A stretch of DNA of 64,000 bases from Bermanella sp. WJH001 (GCF_030070105.1 NZ_JASJOO010000003.1:977155-1041154); one strand, 5' to 3'. Positions 16,822 to 26,823 are shown, counted from the stretch's first letter. Program-made: numbers and translations. The notes: generated by a model from the letters alone, not told the origin.

Positions 16822-18183
16822 TTATAAGATAAAACGACTTAGATCTTCGTCTTGGGCAATTTCTCCTAGGTGCTCATCAACAAACGGGCCATTAATTTGC
16901 AGTGGTTTTTCGCTGTATTGCGTGGCTAGGCTTTCGGCATCAAAGCTGACCTTTTCTAATAACCGCTCCATCATGGTGTGCAAGCGACGGGCACCAATGT
17001 TTTCTGTGGTTTCGTTTACCTTGAATGCGGTTTGTGCCAACTGCTCGATGCCGTCTTCAGTAAACTCAACATTTAAGCCCTCTGTGCCCAGTAACGCTTT
17101 ATATTGTTCGGTTAATGAAGCGCTTGGTTCGGTCAAGATGCGTTTAAAATCATTCGGTGTTAGGGCTTGCAGCTCAACACGAATAGGCAAGCGACCTTGT
17201 AATTCAGGAATTAAATCCGAGGGCTTGCTTAAGTGAAACGCACCGGATGCAATAAATAAAATATGGTCGGTTTTTAACATGCCGTATTTGGTTGAAACAG
17301 TGCAGCCTTCAATCAGTGGCAATAAGTCACGCTGAACCCCTTCACGACTCACATCGCCGCCACCGGCTTCTTGGCGTTTAGCGACTTTATCGATCTCATC
17401 GATGAATACGATGCCGTTTTGTTCAACCGCTTCAACCGCTTTGGCTTTTAGGTCGTCCATGTTAATCAGGTTGTGGGCTTCTTCGTCTTGTATCACTTTT
17501 AGCGCGTCTTTAACTTTCATTTTGCGCTTATTGCTTTTGCCTTGGCCAAGGTTGCTAAACATGTTTTGGATTTGGCTGGTCATATCTTCCATGCCAGGAG
17601 GTGCCATGATCTCAACACCCACTTGTGGTGCCGATACGTCAATCTCAATTTCTTTGTCGTCCATATCGCCGTTTAACACTTTTTTGCGAAACAGAACGCG
17701 AGTGGCGCTGTCTTCTGGTTTGTCGGCTTGGCTTTCAGAATCATTTCGGGCAGGGGTGAGTAATACATCTAATACACGTTCAACCGCAGCACTTTTTGCG
17801 CGCTCTTCACCGGCTTCCATTTCTTGCTCACGCAGCATTTTAAAGCCGGTTTCTACAAGGTCACGGATAATGGTCTCAACATCACGACCCACATAACCGA
17901 CCTCGGTGAATTTGGTGGCTTCTACTTTAATGAACGGCGCGTTAGAAAGTTTAGCTAGGCGGCGCGCGATTTCAGTTTTACCCACACCAGTCGGTCCAAT
18001 CATTAGGATATTTTTTGGGGTGATTTCGTTGCGCATTTCTTGTGGCAACTGCATACGGCGCCAGCGGTTACGCAAAGCAATGGCGACACTGCGTTTGGCT
18101 TCACTTTGGCCGATGATATGACGGTCTAACTCTTTTACGATTTGACCTGGGGTCAATGATTTTTCAATTTGCATATGTGACAT
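16822..18183 (-). CDS. hslU: ATP-dependent protease ATPase subunit HslU
   Basis: AAA+ unfoldase ring that feeds proteins to HslV. The 453-residue product has the N-terminal [22 protein letters not shown], split family signature, Walker [10 protein letters not shown], Walker [11 protein letters not shown], the I-domain insertion (~150-240) and sensor motif [17 protein letters not shown]. The C-terminus ends in SRFIL, which docks into HslV pockets. A methionine at residue 4 is an alternative start. It lies 42 bases after hslV. Confidence 0.96.
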   Translation of the reverse strand: MSHMQIEKSLTPGQIVKELDRHIIGQSEAKRSVAIALRNRWRRMQLPQEMRNEITPKNILMIGPTGVGKTEIARRLAKLSNAPFIKVEATKFTEVGYVGRDVETIIRDLVETGFKMLREQEMEAGEERAKSAAVERVLDVLLTPARNDSESQADKPEDSATRVLFRKKVLNGDMDDKEIEIDVSAPQVGVEIMAPPGMEDMTSQIQNMFSNLGQGKSNKRKMKVKDALKVIQDEEAHNLINMDDLKAKAVEAVEQNGIVFIDEIDKVAKRQEAGGGDVSREGVQRDLLPLIEGCTVSTKYGMLKTDHILFIASGAFHLSKPSDLIPELQGRLPIRVELQALTPNDFKRILTEPSASLTEQYKALLGTEGLNVEFTEDGIEQLAQTAFKVNETTENIGARRLHTMMERLLEKVSFDAESLATQYSEKPLQINGPFVDEHLGEIAQDEDLSRFIL

Positions 18184-18225
18184 CTTTTTCTCTTAACTTA
18201 AAACCAAAATAAAAAACGCTAACAA

Positions 18226-18756
18226 TTATTTTTCGATTTTAAGGCTTTCAATGGTGAAATTGTGGTTAGTGAAGACACAAATATCGCCGGCTATGGTTAA
18301 GCCTTTTTTAACGATTTCATGTGCGGATAATTCGGTGTTTTCAAATAAAGCTTTGGCTGCAGCCAGTGCGTAATTGCCACCACTGCCCACGGATATGACG
18401 CCATTTTCTGGCTCAAGCACATCACCGTTACCCGTAATAGTGAGGGTGGCGGTTTCATCGGCCACAATTAGAATGGCTTCAAGCTTACGTAACGCGCGAT
18501 CACTTCGCCACTCTTTGGCCAGCTCAACGGCCGCACGAGTAAGGTGGCCGGAGTGTTTTTGTAAGTGCGCTTCGAATTTTTCAAACAGGGTAAAGGCATC
18601 CGCGGTGGCACCTGCAAAGCCTGCAATGACCTTGTCGTTATATAAGCGGCGAACCTTACGGGCATTACCTTTCATAACGGTATTGCCTAAGCTTACTTGG
18701 CCATCGCCGCCCATTACTACTTCGTCGTCGCGTCGCACACTCAATATGGTTGTCAT
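18226..18756 (-). CDS. hslV: ATP-dependent protease subunit HslV
   Basis: Proteasome-like peptidase of the HslUV complex. The 176-residue protein begins [24 protein letters not shown]; removal of Met exposes the catalytic Thr. The [14 protein letters not shown] segment and the conserved lysine in NARKVRR are present. The start lacks the few residues found before TTI in some homologues, as expected for the E. coli type. Transcription probably begins in the 18757-19052 gap, in which no other feature is evident. Confidence 0.96.
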   Translation of the reverse strand: MTTILSVRRDDEVVMGGDGQVSLGNTVMKGNARKVRRLYNDKVIAGFAGATADAFTLFEKFEAHLQKHSGHLTRAAVELAKEWRSDRALRKLEAILIVADETATLTITGNGDVLEPENGVISVGSGGNYALAAAKALFENTELSAHEIVKKGLTIAGDICVFTNHNFTIESLKIEK

Positions 18757-19052
18757 AGTTCGGTATCTATATCTGTATCAATGAATTTGCACAATCCTAC
18801 GTTATGGGGGTGGTTTGGTTAACTTCAAGTAATAAACACCGGATTAGTGCACATTATTCGCCAAGCTGGGCTAACCTCATAGAATATTAAAATTAGCGGC
18901 CCTGAAGTATGAATGCTCACAGGCCATGTTTAAAGGGGCTACTGGCTTGGCTTTATATTAATGTCCATATTACGAACAAATTCTTAAGGGGTCGTTGAGC
19001 AGTGATATAGTGGCCAGTGCGATCTTAAGGAAAGAATGAAAGAAGTGTTTTC

Positions 19053-20043
19053 ATGGATGTTAGCAGAAAAATAATAAGAACATTTTCAGGTCATCAGCTC
19101 TCGTATTTTGATTTGTCGCAAGTGACTCCCTGTTTAGACATGGTGGCGACCCCTTTAGCCGGTGATGGTCAGGTTGAGATGGCGATCGTTGATTTTGGCC
19201 CCATGATGCTAATCAAACGTCGCAATACTGAAGCCGCAGTCGAGCAGTATCAGTTTCCAGCGCACATGATGGCGATTCAGCTTCCTTTTGCTGAGCGTGA
19301 CAATATTTCCAGTTTTCAAAACGTGTTAGGTGGCATTAGTCACAGCCCGTTTTTATCCGCAGGCGCCAGTGTGCGCTGGATTATTCCTGCCAATACTTGG
19401 ATGTATCAGTTGCACATAGATAGTCGTTGGCTCACAACTGTGCTCGGTCAAGATGCCATGAACGATTATGTGGAGCTGACCTGTGCCGCAAGCCGTAAGG
19501 CTTATGATTGGCAGGCGCTATTTAAAGTGGGTTTGGCCTGTGAAAGAGCTGGAAATAGGTTTTGCAAAGAAGGCGCAAGATGAGCAGGTTAATACAGCTG
19601 AGCTTGAACGAATTGCCCGTGATATTTTAATGCCGTGCATTTTTTCGGATGTGGGTGAAAACAAGTGCACCACTCGGCAAAAGATTTTAGGTCGTGCGTT
19701 AGACTTTATCCATCATCACTCTATTGAATCGATTTCTTTAAAACAGCTTGCCCAAGCTGCGTCGACGTCTGTGCGTAATGTTCAAATCGTTTTTAAACAA
19801 GAACTCGGGGTGACACCTATTGCGTATATTCAGCAATTTCGGTTGCATCGTTTTCGTCATCGTTTGAGTTACGCTAAAAGTGTAACTGAAGCGGCTTATG
19901 CATCAGGCTTTAAACATTTGGGAAGATTAACGGAGCGTTATGCCGGTGTATTTAATAACACGCCCTCGGTGCATTTAACAAAAGGCTCCATGGTGCAATT
20001 AAATGTTGGCGATTTATTTGAGATGAATTTAGGCGAGGTCTAG
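19053..20043 (+). pseudogene. AraC-family transcription regulator, interrupted by a frameshift
   Basis: Two overlapping frames form one regulator. The first (19053-19583) encodes a cupin-like AraC-binding N-terminal domain (MDVSRKIIRTFSGHQ... SRWLTTVLGQDAM). The second continues from about 19530 to 20043 with the AraC helix-turn-helix domain (ISLKQLAQAASTSVRNVQIVFKQELGVTP, VTEAAYASGFKHLGRLTERYAGVF). The span is 991 bases, one more than a multiple of three, so a single-base insertion (or a 2-base loss) near 19500-19580 explains it; a read error is equally possible. Repaired length would be about 330 residues. The target genes are not evident. Confidence 0.75.
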
Positions 20044-20786
20044 CTGGTTTTTATGGCTTGTAAAATTCGCTCAGTACTTAAATATAAGCCGTACTGCAAT
20101 TGAATTAACTGGCTTAATCTTTTTTGATGCTCACTTAATGAGTCCACTAATAATTGCTGTCGTTTGTTCGCTGGGATCTCTTCCGCTGGGGTAATCAACG
20201 GCATGATAGCCTCATTAAAGTTTTGATACATGTGGCTGGCTTGTTGCACAACTTGATTGTGATTCATTTCTAAGTCTTGATGTATTTGTAAGTTGTCGGC
20301 TTGTCGTTGATGGTTTGCTGACAGCTTGGTGTTTAGAAATGATTGCAGTGCCACTTCTAAACATAGACTTTCTATGTGGGTCATCCACAGCAGCCAAATA
20401 TCTTTATGGTTTTCCAGTTGCTGAGAATTTGCTTGGTGTTTTGAGAGATACAATTGAACAAATTGCATTTTAAAAATAATCGCGTGCTCCAGCTCTACCA
20501 CTTTTATTGATCGAATATGTGCCCCTTTTTGTGGTTTTTCACCGCTGAACGTGGCGTGTTTTCCAGCATGAAAATGTTCAATGGTAATTCGGTCGCATAC
20601 CTCTAAGCGGTAGTAACCATCTAAACGCAGTTGCAACATAATATTGCTGATGATCTCGCATACATCTTGAGTATTACGGCACAGCATGATGTGGTGGCAA
20701 CTTTTTAATAGAGTATTGAGCCAGTTGTCCTGCTGGGTGTCATGCCAGTTGTAGATGTGGTGATAAAAGGTCGCAGGCAAAGACAT
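20040..20786 (-). CDS. Unrecognised protein with glutamine/histidine-rich helical C-terminus
   Basis: The 248-residue product matches no family I recognise. The first ~130 residues look like a mixed alpha/beta sensor-type domain (VCEIISNIMLQLRLDGYYRLEV then alternating strands); the rest is helical (LSEHQKRLSQLIQLQYGLYLSTERI). No signal peptide or membrane segment, so it is cytoplasmic. Its stop codon overlaps the end of the AraC gene (CTAG). A Fur-like box sits just upstream of its ATG, hinting at iron regulation. A GAF-like signalling protein is one guess without firm support. Confidence 0.65.
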   Translation of the reverse strand: MSLPATFYHHIYNWHDTQQDNWLNTLLKSCHHIMLCRNTQDVCEIISNIMLQLRLDGYYRLEVCDRITIEHFHAGKHATFSGEKPQKGAHIRSIKVVELEHAIIFKMQFVQLYLSKHQANSQQLENHKDIWLLWMTHIESLCLEVALQSFLNTKLSANHQRQADNLQIHQDLEMNHNQVVQQASHMYQNFNEAIMPLITPAEEIPANKRQQLLVDSLSEHQKRLSQLIQLQYGLYLSTERILQAIKTS

Positions 20787-20801
20787 GTTTGGCCTTTTAT
20801 A

Positions 20802-20821
20802 AAATGAGAATTGTTTACATT
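20802..20821 (-). promoter_or_regulatory. Possible Fur box
   Basis: AAATGAGAATTGTTTACATT resembles gammaproteobacterial Fur sites and is close to the sequence AATGAGAACTGTTTGCAATT between the siderophore genes at 58711-58730. It lies 16 bases upstream of the ATG at 20786. Confidence 0.5.
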
Positions 20822-20875
20822 ATAGCTAAGTGTTGTACATAAACTATCCAATTTGCGCTGAAATAGTGCAAATAC

Positions 20876-21613
20876 TCAAAAATGGCGACCTATGCCCAAT
20901 GCTAGGCGCTGAGTTCTACGATCACGGGTTAAGGGGCTGTCAGCAAACTCATCTCCATGCTGGTAGTAGCGCCAAACGGCCACGGCTGACCAATCGTCAT
21001 TGATGTCGTAAACAGCTAATAACTCCACCTCTTGGGTGAGCTCGGCTTTAGGTTGATAGGAGTCCGTGCCCACGTAATACTCCATGAGCGCTTCGCTTTG
21101 AAATTGAGCGGCCACAGTGGCGATGATGCGTAAGTCATCAAAATTAAAGCGCTTATACACCGCCGCTTCATATTCTTGAGCTTTATGCTTGCCACTAATA
21201 TCTTGTAAAACACTGAACTGGGAAACAAAACCATGGCCAAGAGGCAAAGATAATTGCGGCCCTAGTTCGATGCTTCGATCACGGTCTTGATCGGTAAGGT
21301 CGGTTTGACTGGCGTCTAAATACTGGTGTGTGCGTAATTGTCCAAGGGCGGATAGGGTGCCAAACCCAAAACGTTTAAGGGGTAAACCTGCTCTATTGCC
21401 TTCGATGAATACATCTCCCAAACGACCAAATACTAATAAACCTGGTTGGGTTTGTGCGTTTATTTGTTTATAAGGTAAATCGTCATAAGAGACGGCCCCT
21501 GCAATTAGGCCGTTAAACGAAGGCCATTGCCAATCATTGTCATCAGCAAATGTTTGGGCGCTTAAGGTGAGTAATAACAAAAAGGGAAGGGTAAGAGTAG
21601 AGTGTGCTTTCAT
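20876..21613 (-). CDS. MipA/OmpV-family outer-membrane protein
   Basis: A 245-residue beta-barrel with a signal peptide (LLLLTLSAQTFA) and a final aromatic residue (GIGRHF) as outer-membrane proteins require. The family pattern is clear in LPLGHGFVSQFSVLQDISG, MEYYVGTDSYQP and the last strands DWSAVAVWRYYQHGDEFADSPLTR. MipA proteins scaffold murein hydrolases or respond to envelope changes. It is a single gene; the 19-21.6 kb region is an insertion relative to the hslV-SPOR order of Pseudomonas. Confidence 0.8.
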   Translation of the reverse strand: MKAHSTLTLPFLLLLTLSAQTFADDNDWQWPSFNGLIAGAVSYDDLPYKQINAQTQPGLLVFGRLGDVFIEGNRAGLPLKRFGFGTLSALGQLRTHQYLDASQTDLTDQDRDRSIELGPQLSLPLGHGFVSQFSVLQDISGKHKAQEYEAAVYKRFNFDDLRIIATVAAQFQSEALMEYYVGTDSYQPKAELTQEVELLAVYDINDDWSAVAVWRYYQHGDEFADSPLTRDRRTQRLALGIGRHF

Positions 21614-21671
21614 GTTAAGCCCTTAAACCAAAGAGTAAGGTTTAGGGGCTTAAATGATTAAAAGGTTCCGC

Positions 21672-22274
21672 TTAACCTTTTGGTGTCACCGGCTGTTGAA
21701 TCTCAACACTCTGAATGCCCATGTTAATGAGCTGATCTTGTGCTTTGTTCATTTGTGAGCGGTTAGCAAATGGGCCGGTGAAAACACGAAGCCAAGTCTT
21801 ACCATTCACATCGGCACTTTCAATTTGGGTGTTAAAGCCATTGAGAATGAGCTGCGCTTTTAAGCGGTCGGCCCGTTCTTGGCTAGTGAAGGAGCCCGCT
21901 TTAAGGCGATACTCAATCTTGTTGCCGTCTTTGTCGGTGCCTTTTGGCGTCGATTTATACTCGGGGACTTCTTCTACTGTGATTTGTTTGTTTTCGAGTA
22001 TTTCGAAAAACTCATAGTTATCCACAGCCTTGTTGATGGTCTCAGAGCTGGGCAGCTGCTCTTTTATGGCTTTTTGTACCTGCTCATTTAAGCCTTGTTT
22101 GGCTTGGTTGCTCAGGTTGTTTTTGGCGGCTTTTGCGTCCTGCAAAATATCGTCAGTGATTTTATCAATATCATCACCGGCGGGAACCGTGGTGAGATAC
22201 AACAAAAAAACGGCGAAACTAAGCGCCACCAAAGGCGTGAATATCCATACCCAACGCGGTGCACCTGATGCCAT
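21672..22274 (-). CDS. SPOR-domain inner-membrane protein (FtsN-like)
   Basis: The 200-residue bitopic protein has a short cytoplasmic start (MASGAPRW), one membrane helix (VWIFTPLVALSFAVFLLYLTTV), a charged linker and a C-terminal SPOR domain (YRLKAGSFTSQERADRLKAQL, LRVFTGPFANRSQMNKAQDQL). SPOR domains bind denuded glycan at the septum. The start at 22274 has AGGAG overlapping the end of argS and lies one base after its stop, so it is co-translated with argS. Position matches the SPOR gene next to argS in Pseudomonas. Confidence 0.9.
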   Translation of the reverse strand: MASGAPRWVWIFTPLVALSFAVFLLYLTTVPAGDDIDKITDDILQDAKAAKNNLSNQAKQGLNEQVQKAIKEQLPSSETINKAVDNYEFFEILENKQITVEEVPEYKSTPKGTDKDGNKIEYRLKAGSFTSQERADRLKAQLILNGFNTQIESADVNGKTWLRVFTGPFANRSQMNKAQDQLINMGIQSVEIQQPVTPKG

Positions 22275-22275
22275 G

Positions 22276-23961
22276 TTACATCTCCTGCGGAGCACTGATG
22301 CCCAATAGATCTAAGCCATTCACAATCACTTGGCGAACCGCCTGAGTAAGTGTGATGCGGGCGTCACGTAAATCTGCATCGTCCACAATTGTTTTGTGGG
22401 CGTTGTAATAACCATGAAACTCACTGGCTAGTTCGTGCAGATAGTTGGCAATCATATGAGGCGCACTGGCGGTGCCGGCCGCTTTCACAATTTCAGGGAA
22501 GCGTGCCAATTTGTTTGCGAGTAACTTCTCTTGGTCTTCTGTTAGACGCTCTAATTTTGCAAGGCCGTTGGCTTGATCCCATACAAGGTTGTCAGAGCCA
22601 AGTTTGCGTAAGATGCTGCAAATACGCGCATGGGCATATTGAATGTAATACACAGGGTTGTCGTTTGACTGGCTTAAGGCCAAATCAATATCAAACGTTA
22701 ACTGTGAGCTTGGGGCACGGGCCGCTAAGAAATAACGGGTGGCGTCTAAGCCCACTTGGTCAATCAAATCACGTAGTGTCACGTAGCTGCCAGCACGCTT
22801 AGAAATTTTCACTTCTTCGCCACCTTTCATCACCGTGACCATTTGGTGAAGTACATAATCAGGCCAGCCTTCAGGGATGTCCATTTTTAACGCTTGTAGC
22901 CCAGCGCGAACGCGGGTGATAGTGGAGTGATGGTCGGCACCTTGTTCGTTCACAACACGCGTGAAACCACGCTGCCATTTGGCTAGGTGATAGGCTACGT
23001 CCGGTACAAAATAGGTGTAGCCGCCGTCGGTTTTACGCATCACACGGTCTTTGTCGTCGCCGAATTCAGTGGTTTTTAACCAAAGGGCGCCGCCGTCTTC
23101 GTAGGTGTAACCGTTTTTAATTAAAGTTTGTACTGCCTCTTCTACCTTGCCTTCGCTGTATAGCGAGCTTTCTAAGAAGTACACATCAAAGTCCACTTCG
23201 AAGGCTTTAAGGTCTAAATCTTGTTCGCGACGTAAGTAAGCCACTGCAAAGTGACGGATGCCGTCTAGGTCGTCGGCGTCTTTGGTGCCGGTAAAACTTT
23301 GATCGGCAGACTCAACCGTGTCGCCTTTCATAAAGCTTTCAGCTAGCTCAATAATGTAGTGACCTTGGTAGCCGTTTTCTGGCCAGCTGTCATCACCTGG
23401 GCCAAAGCCTTTACAACGTGCTTGGACAGATAGGGCAAGGTTATCAATTTGAGCACCGGCATCGTTGTAATAAAACTCACGGGTGGTGTCCCAGCCATTG
23501 GCAATTAATAAACGGCTAATACAATCACCTACCGCCGCGCCACGACCGTGACCCACGTGCAGAGGGCCCGTTGGGTTGGCAGATACAAACTCAACTTGTA
23601 CTTTTTGGCCTTTACCTGAATCGTTATGACCAAACTTTTCAGCTTGGTTGAAGATGGTGTCTACGATCGAAAAACTAGCCGCTTCGGTCACAAAGAAGTT
23701 AATGAAGCCTGGGCCGGCAATCTCAGCTTTGTTTAAGATTGGGCTAACAGGCAGAGCATTAATGATCTCTTGCGCCCAGTCACGTGGTTTCATGCCGGCT
23801 AGTTTAGCGCTGGCCATGGCAATGTTAGAGGCATAATCACCGTGGGCTTTGTCTTTGGTGTTTTCGATCATCACCTTAGGTGAGGCATCGGCCGGCAACT
23901 TACCAGCCGCTTTTAAGGCTTCAAGGGTTTGCTCAATTAAACTGACTAGCTCTTGTTTCAT
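22276..23961 (-). CDS. argS: Arginyl-tRNA synthetase
   Basis: Class I aminoacyl-tRNA synthetase, 561 residues. The HIGH-type motif is [12 protein letters not shown] (near residue 132), the N-terminal additional domain precedes it, the KMSKS region is the degenerate [14 protein letters not shown], and the C-terminal DALR anticodon domain contains [17 protein letters not shown]. Normal length. It is coupled to the SPOR gene downstream. Confidence 0.97.
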   Translation of the reverse strand: MKQELVSLIEQTLEALKAAGKLPADASPKVMIENTKDKAHGDYASNIAMASAKLAGMKPRDWAQEIINALPVSPILNKAEIAGPGFINFFVTEAASFSIVDTIFNQAEKFGHNDSGKGQKVQVEFVSANPTGPLHVGHGRGAAVGDCISRLLIANGWDTTREFYYNDAGAQIDNLALSVQARCKGFGPGDDSWPENGYQGHYIIELAESFMKGDTVESADQSFTGTKDADDLDGIRHFAVAYLRREQDLDLKAFEVDFDVYFLESSLYSEGKVEEAVQTLIKNGYTYEDGGALWLKTTEFGDDKDRVMRKTDGGYTYFVPDVAYHLAKWQRGFTRVVNEQGADHHSTITRVRAGLQALKMDIPEGWPDYVLHQMVTVMKGGEEVKISKRAGSYVTLRDLIDQVGLDATRYFLAARAPSSQLTFDIDLALSQSNDNPVYYIQYAHARICSILRKLGSDNLVWDQANGLAKLERLTEDQEKLLANKLARFPEIVKAAGTASAPHMIANYLHELASEFHGYYNAHKTIVDDADLRDARITLTQAVRQVIVNGLDLLGISAPQEM

Positions 23962-24107
23962 GGTGACCTTACAAATCGGGGGTTAGGAGAACCTAACAGA
24001 ATATGCACAAAAATTGCGCGCATTATCCCAGTTTGGCCCTGATTTTTCCACATAAGAGTTGCCCCATTTCCCATAAGAGCAGGGCATTGGGTAAAGATCT
24101 TTACTTG

Positions 24108-24129
24108 TATATATGAAATTTCATATATA
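24108..24129. promoter_or_regulatory. ArsR operator, 22-bp perfect palindrome
   Basis: The arms TATATATGAAA (24108-24118) and TTTCATATATA (24119-24129) are perfectly symmetric. The site is ~30 bases before the arsR ATG, and its form resembles known ArsR/SmtB operators with ATAT and a central GAAATTTC-like core. It fits autoregulation of the arsenic operon. Confidence 0.75.
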
Positions 24130-24160
24130 TGATTCGGCGTATGTTTATTTGGTGCTGATT

Positions 24161-24502
24161 ATGACCCCGCTTTCTTTGTTTAAATGCCTTGGGGATGAAA
24201 CCCGTTTGTTAATTATGGTGCTCATCCAAAATCAAGGGGAATTATGTGTGGGGGAGCTGGTGGATGTGTTGGCCCTTAGTCAGCCAAAAGTGAGCCGTCA
24301 CCTTGCTAGTTTGCGCGAATGTAAATTGCTAGATGTGCGTAAATCGGGTCAGTGGGTGTTTTATCGGGTGCATGATGAGCTCCCCAGTTGGGCTAACGAA
24401 ATCGTATGCCAAACGGTTTCCGCCAGTGATGAAACGCTAGCCGCTCTGGTACAACGCTTACAGTTGGTTGATGAACCTAATCGTAAGACGGCGTGCTGCT
24501 AG
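24161..24502 (+). CDS. arsR: ArsR-family arsenite-responsive repressor
   Basis: A winged-helix repressor of 113 residues. The start MTPLSLFKCLGDETRLL at 24161 is preferred; an in-frame ATG at 24113 lies inside the operator. The helix-turn-helix is LSQPKVSRHLASLRE. The metal-binding helix reads GELCVGEL, so the second cysteine of the classical ELCVC motif is Gly; other cysteines are Cys9 and a terminal CC pair, so arsenite may be bound in a different geometry. It controls the following arsC and acr3 genes. Confidence 0.9.
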   Translation: MTPLSLFKCLGDETRLLIMVLIQNQGELCVGELVDVLALSQPKVSRHLASLRECKLLDVRKSGQWVFYRVHDELPSWANEIVCQTVSASDETLAALVQRLQLVDEPNRKTACC

Positions 24503-24602
24503 TAAATATTTCTGCAACACAAACACACTATTTTTATAGGGTTTGTGTCATGGGCGAAAGCCTGATTAGTTAGAAATATTAGAGGCGCATTGCGCACACC
24601 AT

Positions 24603-25076
24603 ATGAAAATTTTATTTGTATGCTCAAAAAATCATTGCTCAAGTATTTTGTCAGAGGCCATCGCCAATTACGCCGATGATCCAAGATTACAAGCAGCCAG
24701 TGTGGCAAGTCACACATGTGGTGATGTTCATCCGTTATCACTGCAATACTTAGCAGAAACAGGTATTCCAATTAATGGTTTAAAAAGCCAAAGTTGGGAA
24801 GCGCTTAAAAATTTTGACCCAGATGTGGTGGTCACAGTAGGCGACCCGGTAGCAAATGAAAGTTATCCGGATTGGCTTGCTAACAGCGTTAAGTTGCATT
24901 GGGGTTTGGCCGACCCGTCTAGTAAACAAGGCTCAAAGATGCAAATTAAGGCGGCGTTATTATTTTGTTTGAACGAGATTATTTGCCGCACCCATCAGAT
25001 TTTAGAATTAGATTTAGACAACTTATCCCGTGATGCCCTTAAAAGTGAATTAATGAAGCTGGGGGCACAAGGGTAA
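24603..25076 (+). CDS. Degenerate ArsC-like protein, probably inactive
   Basis: The 157-residue product aligns without gaps to the next gene and clearly arose by tandem duplication. The phosphatase-type loop reads CSKNHCSS instead of CxxNxCRS: Cys7 is kept but Arg13 is Ser. The two resolving cysteines at 80 and 88 are Gly and Tyr. Arsenate reduction is therefore unlikely. The frame is intact, so it may have gained another role, such as binding a partner or arsenical, or may be decaying. About 100 bases without a gene separate it from arsR; a small ACACAAAC/GTTTGTGT hairpin lies there. Confidence 0.8.
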   Translation: MKILFVCSKNHCSSILSEAIANYADDPRLQAASVASHTCGDVHPLSLQYLAETGIPINGLKSQSWEALKNFDPDVVVTVGDPVANESYPDWLANSVKLHWGLADPSSKQGSKMQIKAALLFCLNEIICRTHQILELDLDNLSRDALKSELMKLGAQG

Positions 25077-25107
25077 AAAAACCTTAAGAGGGCTTCGTGC
25101 ACGTTCA

Positions 25108-25581
25108 ATGAAAATATTATTTATTTGTACCCATAATCGCTGTCGCAGTATTTTATCCGAAGCCATTGCAAACGATGCCAAGGATCCTCGCTTACAAGCG
25201 GCAAGTGCCGGCAGTCAGCCAGTGGGTGAGGTGCACCCTCTTTCAATTAAATATTTACAAGAACAAGGCATATCAACCGATGGTTTAGAAAGCCAAAGCT
25301 GGGATGAGCTAGAAGATTTCAACGCTGATGTGGTGGTGACTGTTTGTGACAGCGCAGCCGGTGAAGCTTGCCCTGTGTGGTTTGGTAAAAGCATTAAATT
25401 ACATTGGGGCCTAGAAGACCCGTCAAAAGTGCAGGGCAGTGATGAGCAAATCAAAGCGGCCTTTCTTACCTGTATGAATGAAATCAAATATCGCATTACA
25501 AAAATTCTACAACTTGATTTAGATAACCTAAGCGGTGACGCCTTAAAAGCAGAGCTAGTTAAGCTAGGTGCGAAGGGTTAG
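25108..25581 (+). CDS. arsC: Arsenate reductase ArsC, low-molecular-weight phosphatase type
   Basis: The enzyme reduces arsenate to arsenite with thiol donors. The 157-residue protein has the P-loop CTHNRCRS (Cys7 to Arg13) and the redox cysteines in VCDSAAGEACPVW (Cys80, Cys88), followed by the family segment LHWGLEDPSK. It closely resembles Pseudomonas-type ArsC. It is 31 bases after the degenerate copy and before acr3, so all are probably one operon, interrupted by hairpin repeats in the 228-base gap. Confidence 0.93.
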   Translation: MKILFICTHNRCRSILSEAIANDAKDPRLQAASAGSQPVGEVHPLSIKYLQEQGISTDGLESQSWDELEDFNADVVVTVCDSAAGEACPVWFGKSIKLHWGLEDPSKVQGSDEQIKAAFLTCMNEIKYRITKILQLDLDNLSGDALKAELVKLGAKG

Positions 25582-25600
25582 TTCTATTTTATCTGTAATA

Positions 25601-25666
25601 TGTGGGAGGGCGCTTGCGCGCGATAAAGTAAATAAACAATTTATCGCGCGCAAGCGCCCTCCCACA
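25601..25666. repeat. Family A hairpin repeat
   Basis: Perfect 27-base inverted arms (25601-25627 and 25640-25666, core GGAGGGCGCTTGCGCGC) flank a 12-base AT-rich loop. A second copy of the same element is at 44929-44998. It sits between arsC and acr3 and may act as a transcript-stabilising or attenuating structure. Confidence 0.85.
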
Positions 25667-25689
25667 GAACATGTATAAATAATTAAGTC

Positions 25690-25786
25690 GTAGGATGGGT
25701 TAGATGTGAGTGCAACGAACATCGTAAACCATCCATTTATACCATGGGTTACGCCCTCGCTTAGGCTCGGTGCTAACCCATCCTAC
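25690..25786. repeat. Family B inverted repeat (GTAGGATGGGTTAG)
   Basis: The arms GTAGGATGGGTTAG (25690-25703) and CTAACCCATCCTAC (25773-25786) enclose ~70 bases. Other copies are at 27549-27635, 45024-45061 and 53499-53591. Confidence 0.8.
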
Positions 25787-25809
25787 ACATTGATGTTAAA
25801 GAGAAAAGT

Positions 25810-26823
25810 ATGGGTATTTTTGAGCGTTTTCTATCGGTTTGGGTTGGCCTTGGTATTGTGGCTGGCGTAATTTTGGGCAGCATCATGCCTGGTGTATTTG
25901 AAGTGATTGCATCGTGGGAATACGCCCACGTCAATATTTTAATCGCCGTTTTAATTTGGTTGATGGTTTACCCAATGATGGTGCAAGTGGATTTTTCATC
26001 CATTAAAGATGTGGGTAAAAAACCAAAAGGTTTAATTTTAACACTGGTGATTAACTGGTTAATTAAACCCTTTACTATGGCTGCATTGGGTTGGTTATTC
26101 TTTAAAGTATTTTTTGCCGACATGGTGGATGCACAAACCGCCAACGAATACATCGCCGGTATGATTTTATTAGGTGTGGCCCCGTGTACCGCCATGGTAT
26201 TTGTTTGGTCTCAGTTAACAAAAGGCGACCCTAACTACACGTTAGTTCAGGTGAGTGTAAACGATGTGATCATGGTGTTTGCGTTTGCGCCGATCACCGC
26301 ATTTTTATTAGGCATGACCGACATCACCGTGCCTTGGGAAACCTTAATATTATCGGTTGTTTTGTATGTATTGTTGCCATTAGTGGCCGGCGCCATTACT
26401 CGCAAAAAATTAGACAAACGTGATGATCATACAAAACTGAATCACTTTTTAGCCACTGTGAAACCGTGGTCAATTGTGGGTTTAATTTCAACCGTGGTGT
26501 TGCTGTTTGGTTTTCAAGCGCAAACCATTTTAGATAAACCAGAAGCCATTGTAATGATTGCCATACCGTTGATCATTCAAACCTATGGTATTTTCTTTAT
26601 TGCTTATGCGTTGGCCAAATATTTAAAACTATCCCACAACATTGCCGCCCCTGCGTGCATGATTGGCACCAGTAACTTTTTTGAGCTGGCGGTTGCGGTG
26701 GCCATTAGTTTGTTTGGTTTACACTCAGGTGCGGCTCTTGCCACAGTGGTTGGGGTATTGGTTGAAGTGCCGGTGATGTTGAGTCTGGTTTGGTTTGCCA
26801 ACCGCACTCGCCATTGGTTCTAG
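25810..26823 (+). CDS. acr3: Arsenite efflux transporter, ACR3 family
   Basis: Inner-membrane exporter of 337 residues with about ten membrane helices. The family signature [24 protein letters not shown] contains the essential cysteine of helix 4, and [18 protein letters not shown] is the second conserved segment. It removes arsenite formed by ArsC. Annotated as ArsB in many genomes, but it is unrelated to E. coli ArsB. A strong hairpin follows at 26852-26911. Confidence 0.92.
   Translation: MGIFERFLSVWVGLGIVAGVILGSIMPGVFEVIASWEYAHVNILIAVLIWLMVYPMMVQVDFSSIKDVGKKPKGLILTLVINWLIKPFTMAALGWLFFKVFFADMVDAQTANEYIAGMILLGVAPCTAMVFVWSQLTKGDPNYTLVQVSVNDVIMVFAFAPITAFLLGMTDITVPWETLILSVVLYVLLPLVAGAITRKKLDKRDDHTKLNHFLATVKPWSIVGLISTVVLLFGFQAQTILDKPEAIVMIAIPLIIQTYGIFFIAYALAKYLKLSHNIAAPACMIGTSNFFELAVAVAISLFGLHSGAALATVVGVLVEVPVMLSLVWFANRTRHWF

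Noticed and set aside
17402-17896. Long plus-strand open frame (164 codons) opposite hslU
   Set aside because: It mirrors the hslU coding strand, has serine/threonine-rich low-information sequence and no ribosome site.
22389-22802. Plus-strand open frame (137 codons) opposite argS
   Set aside because: Antisense to argS, no recognisable domain or ribosome site.
24113-24160. Longer N-terminus for arsR starting at the ATG at 24113
   Set aside because: That ATG lies inside the perfect operator palindrome and adds residues not found in ArsR proteins.
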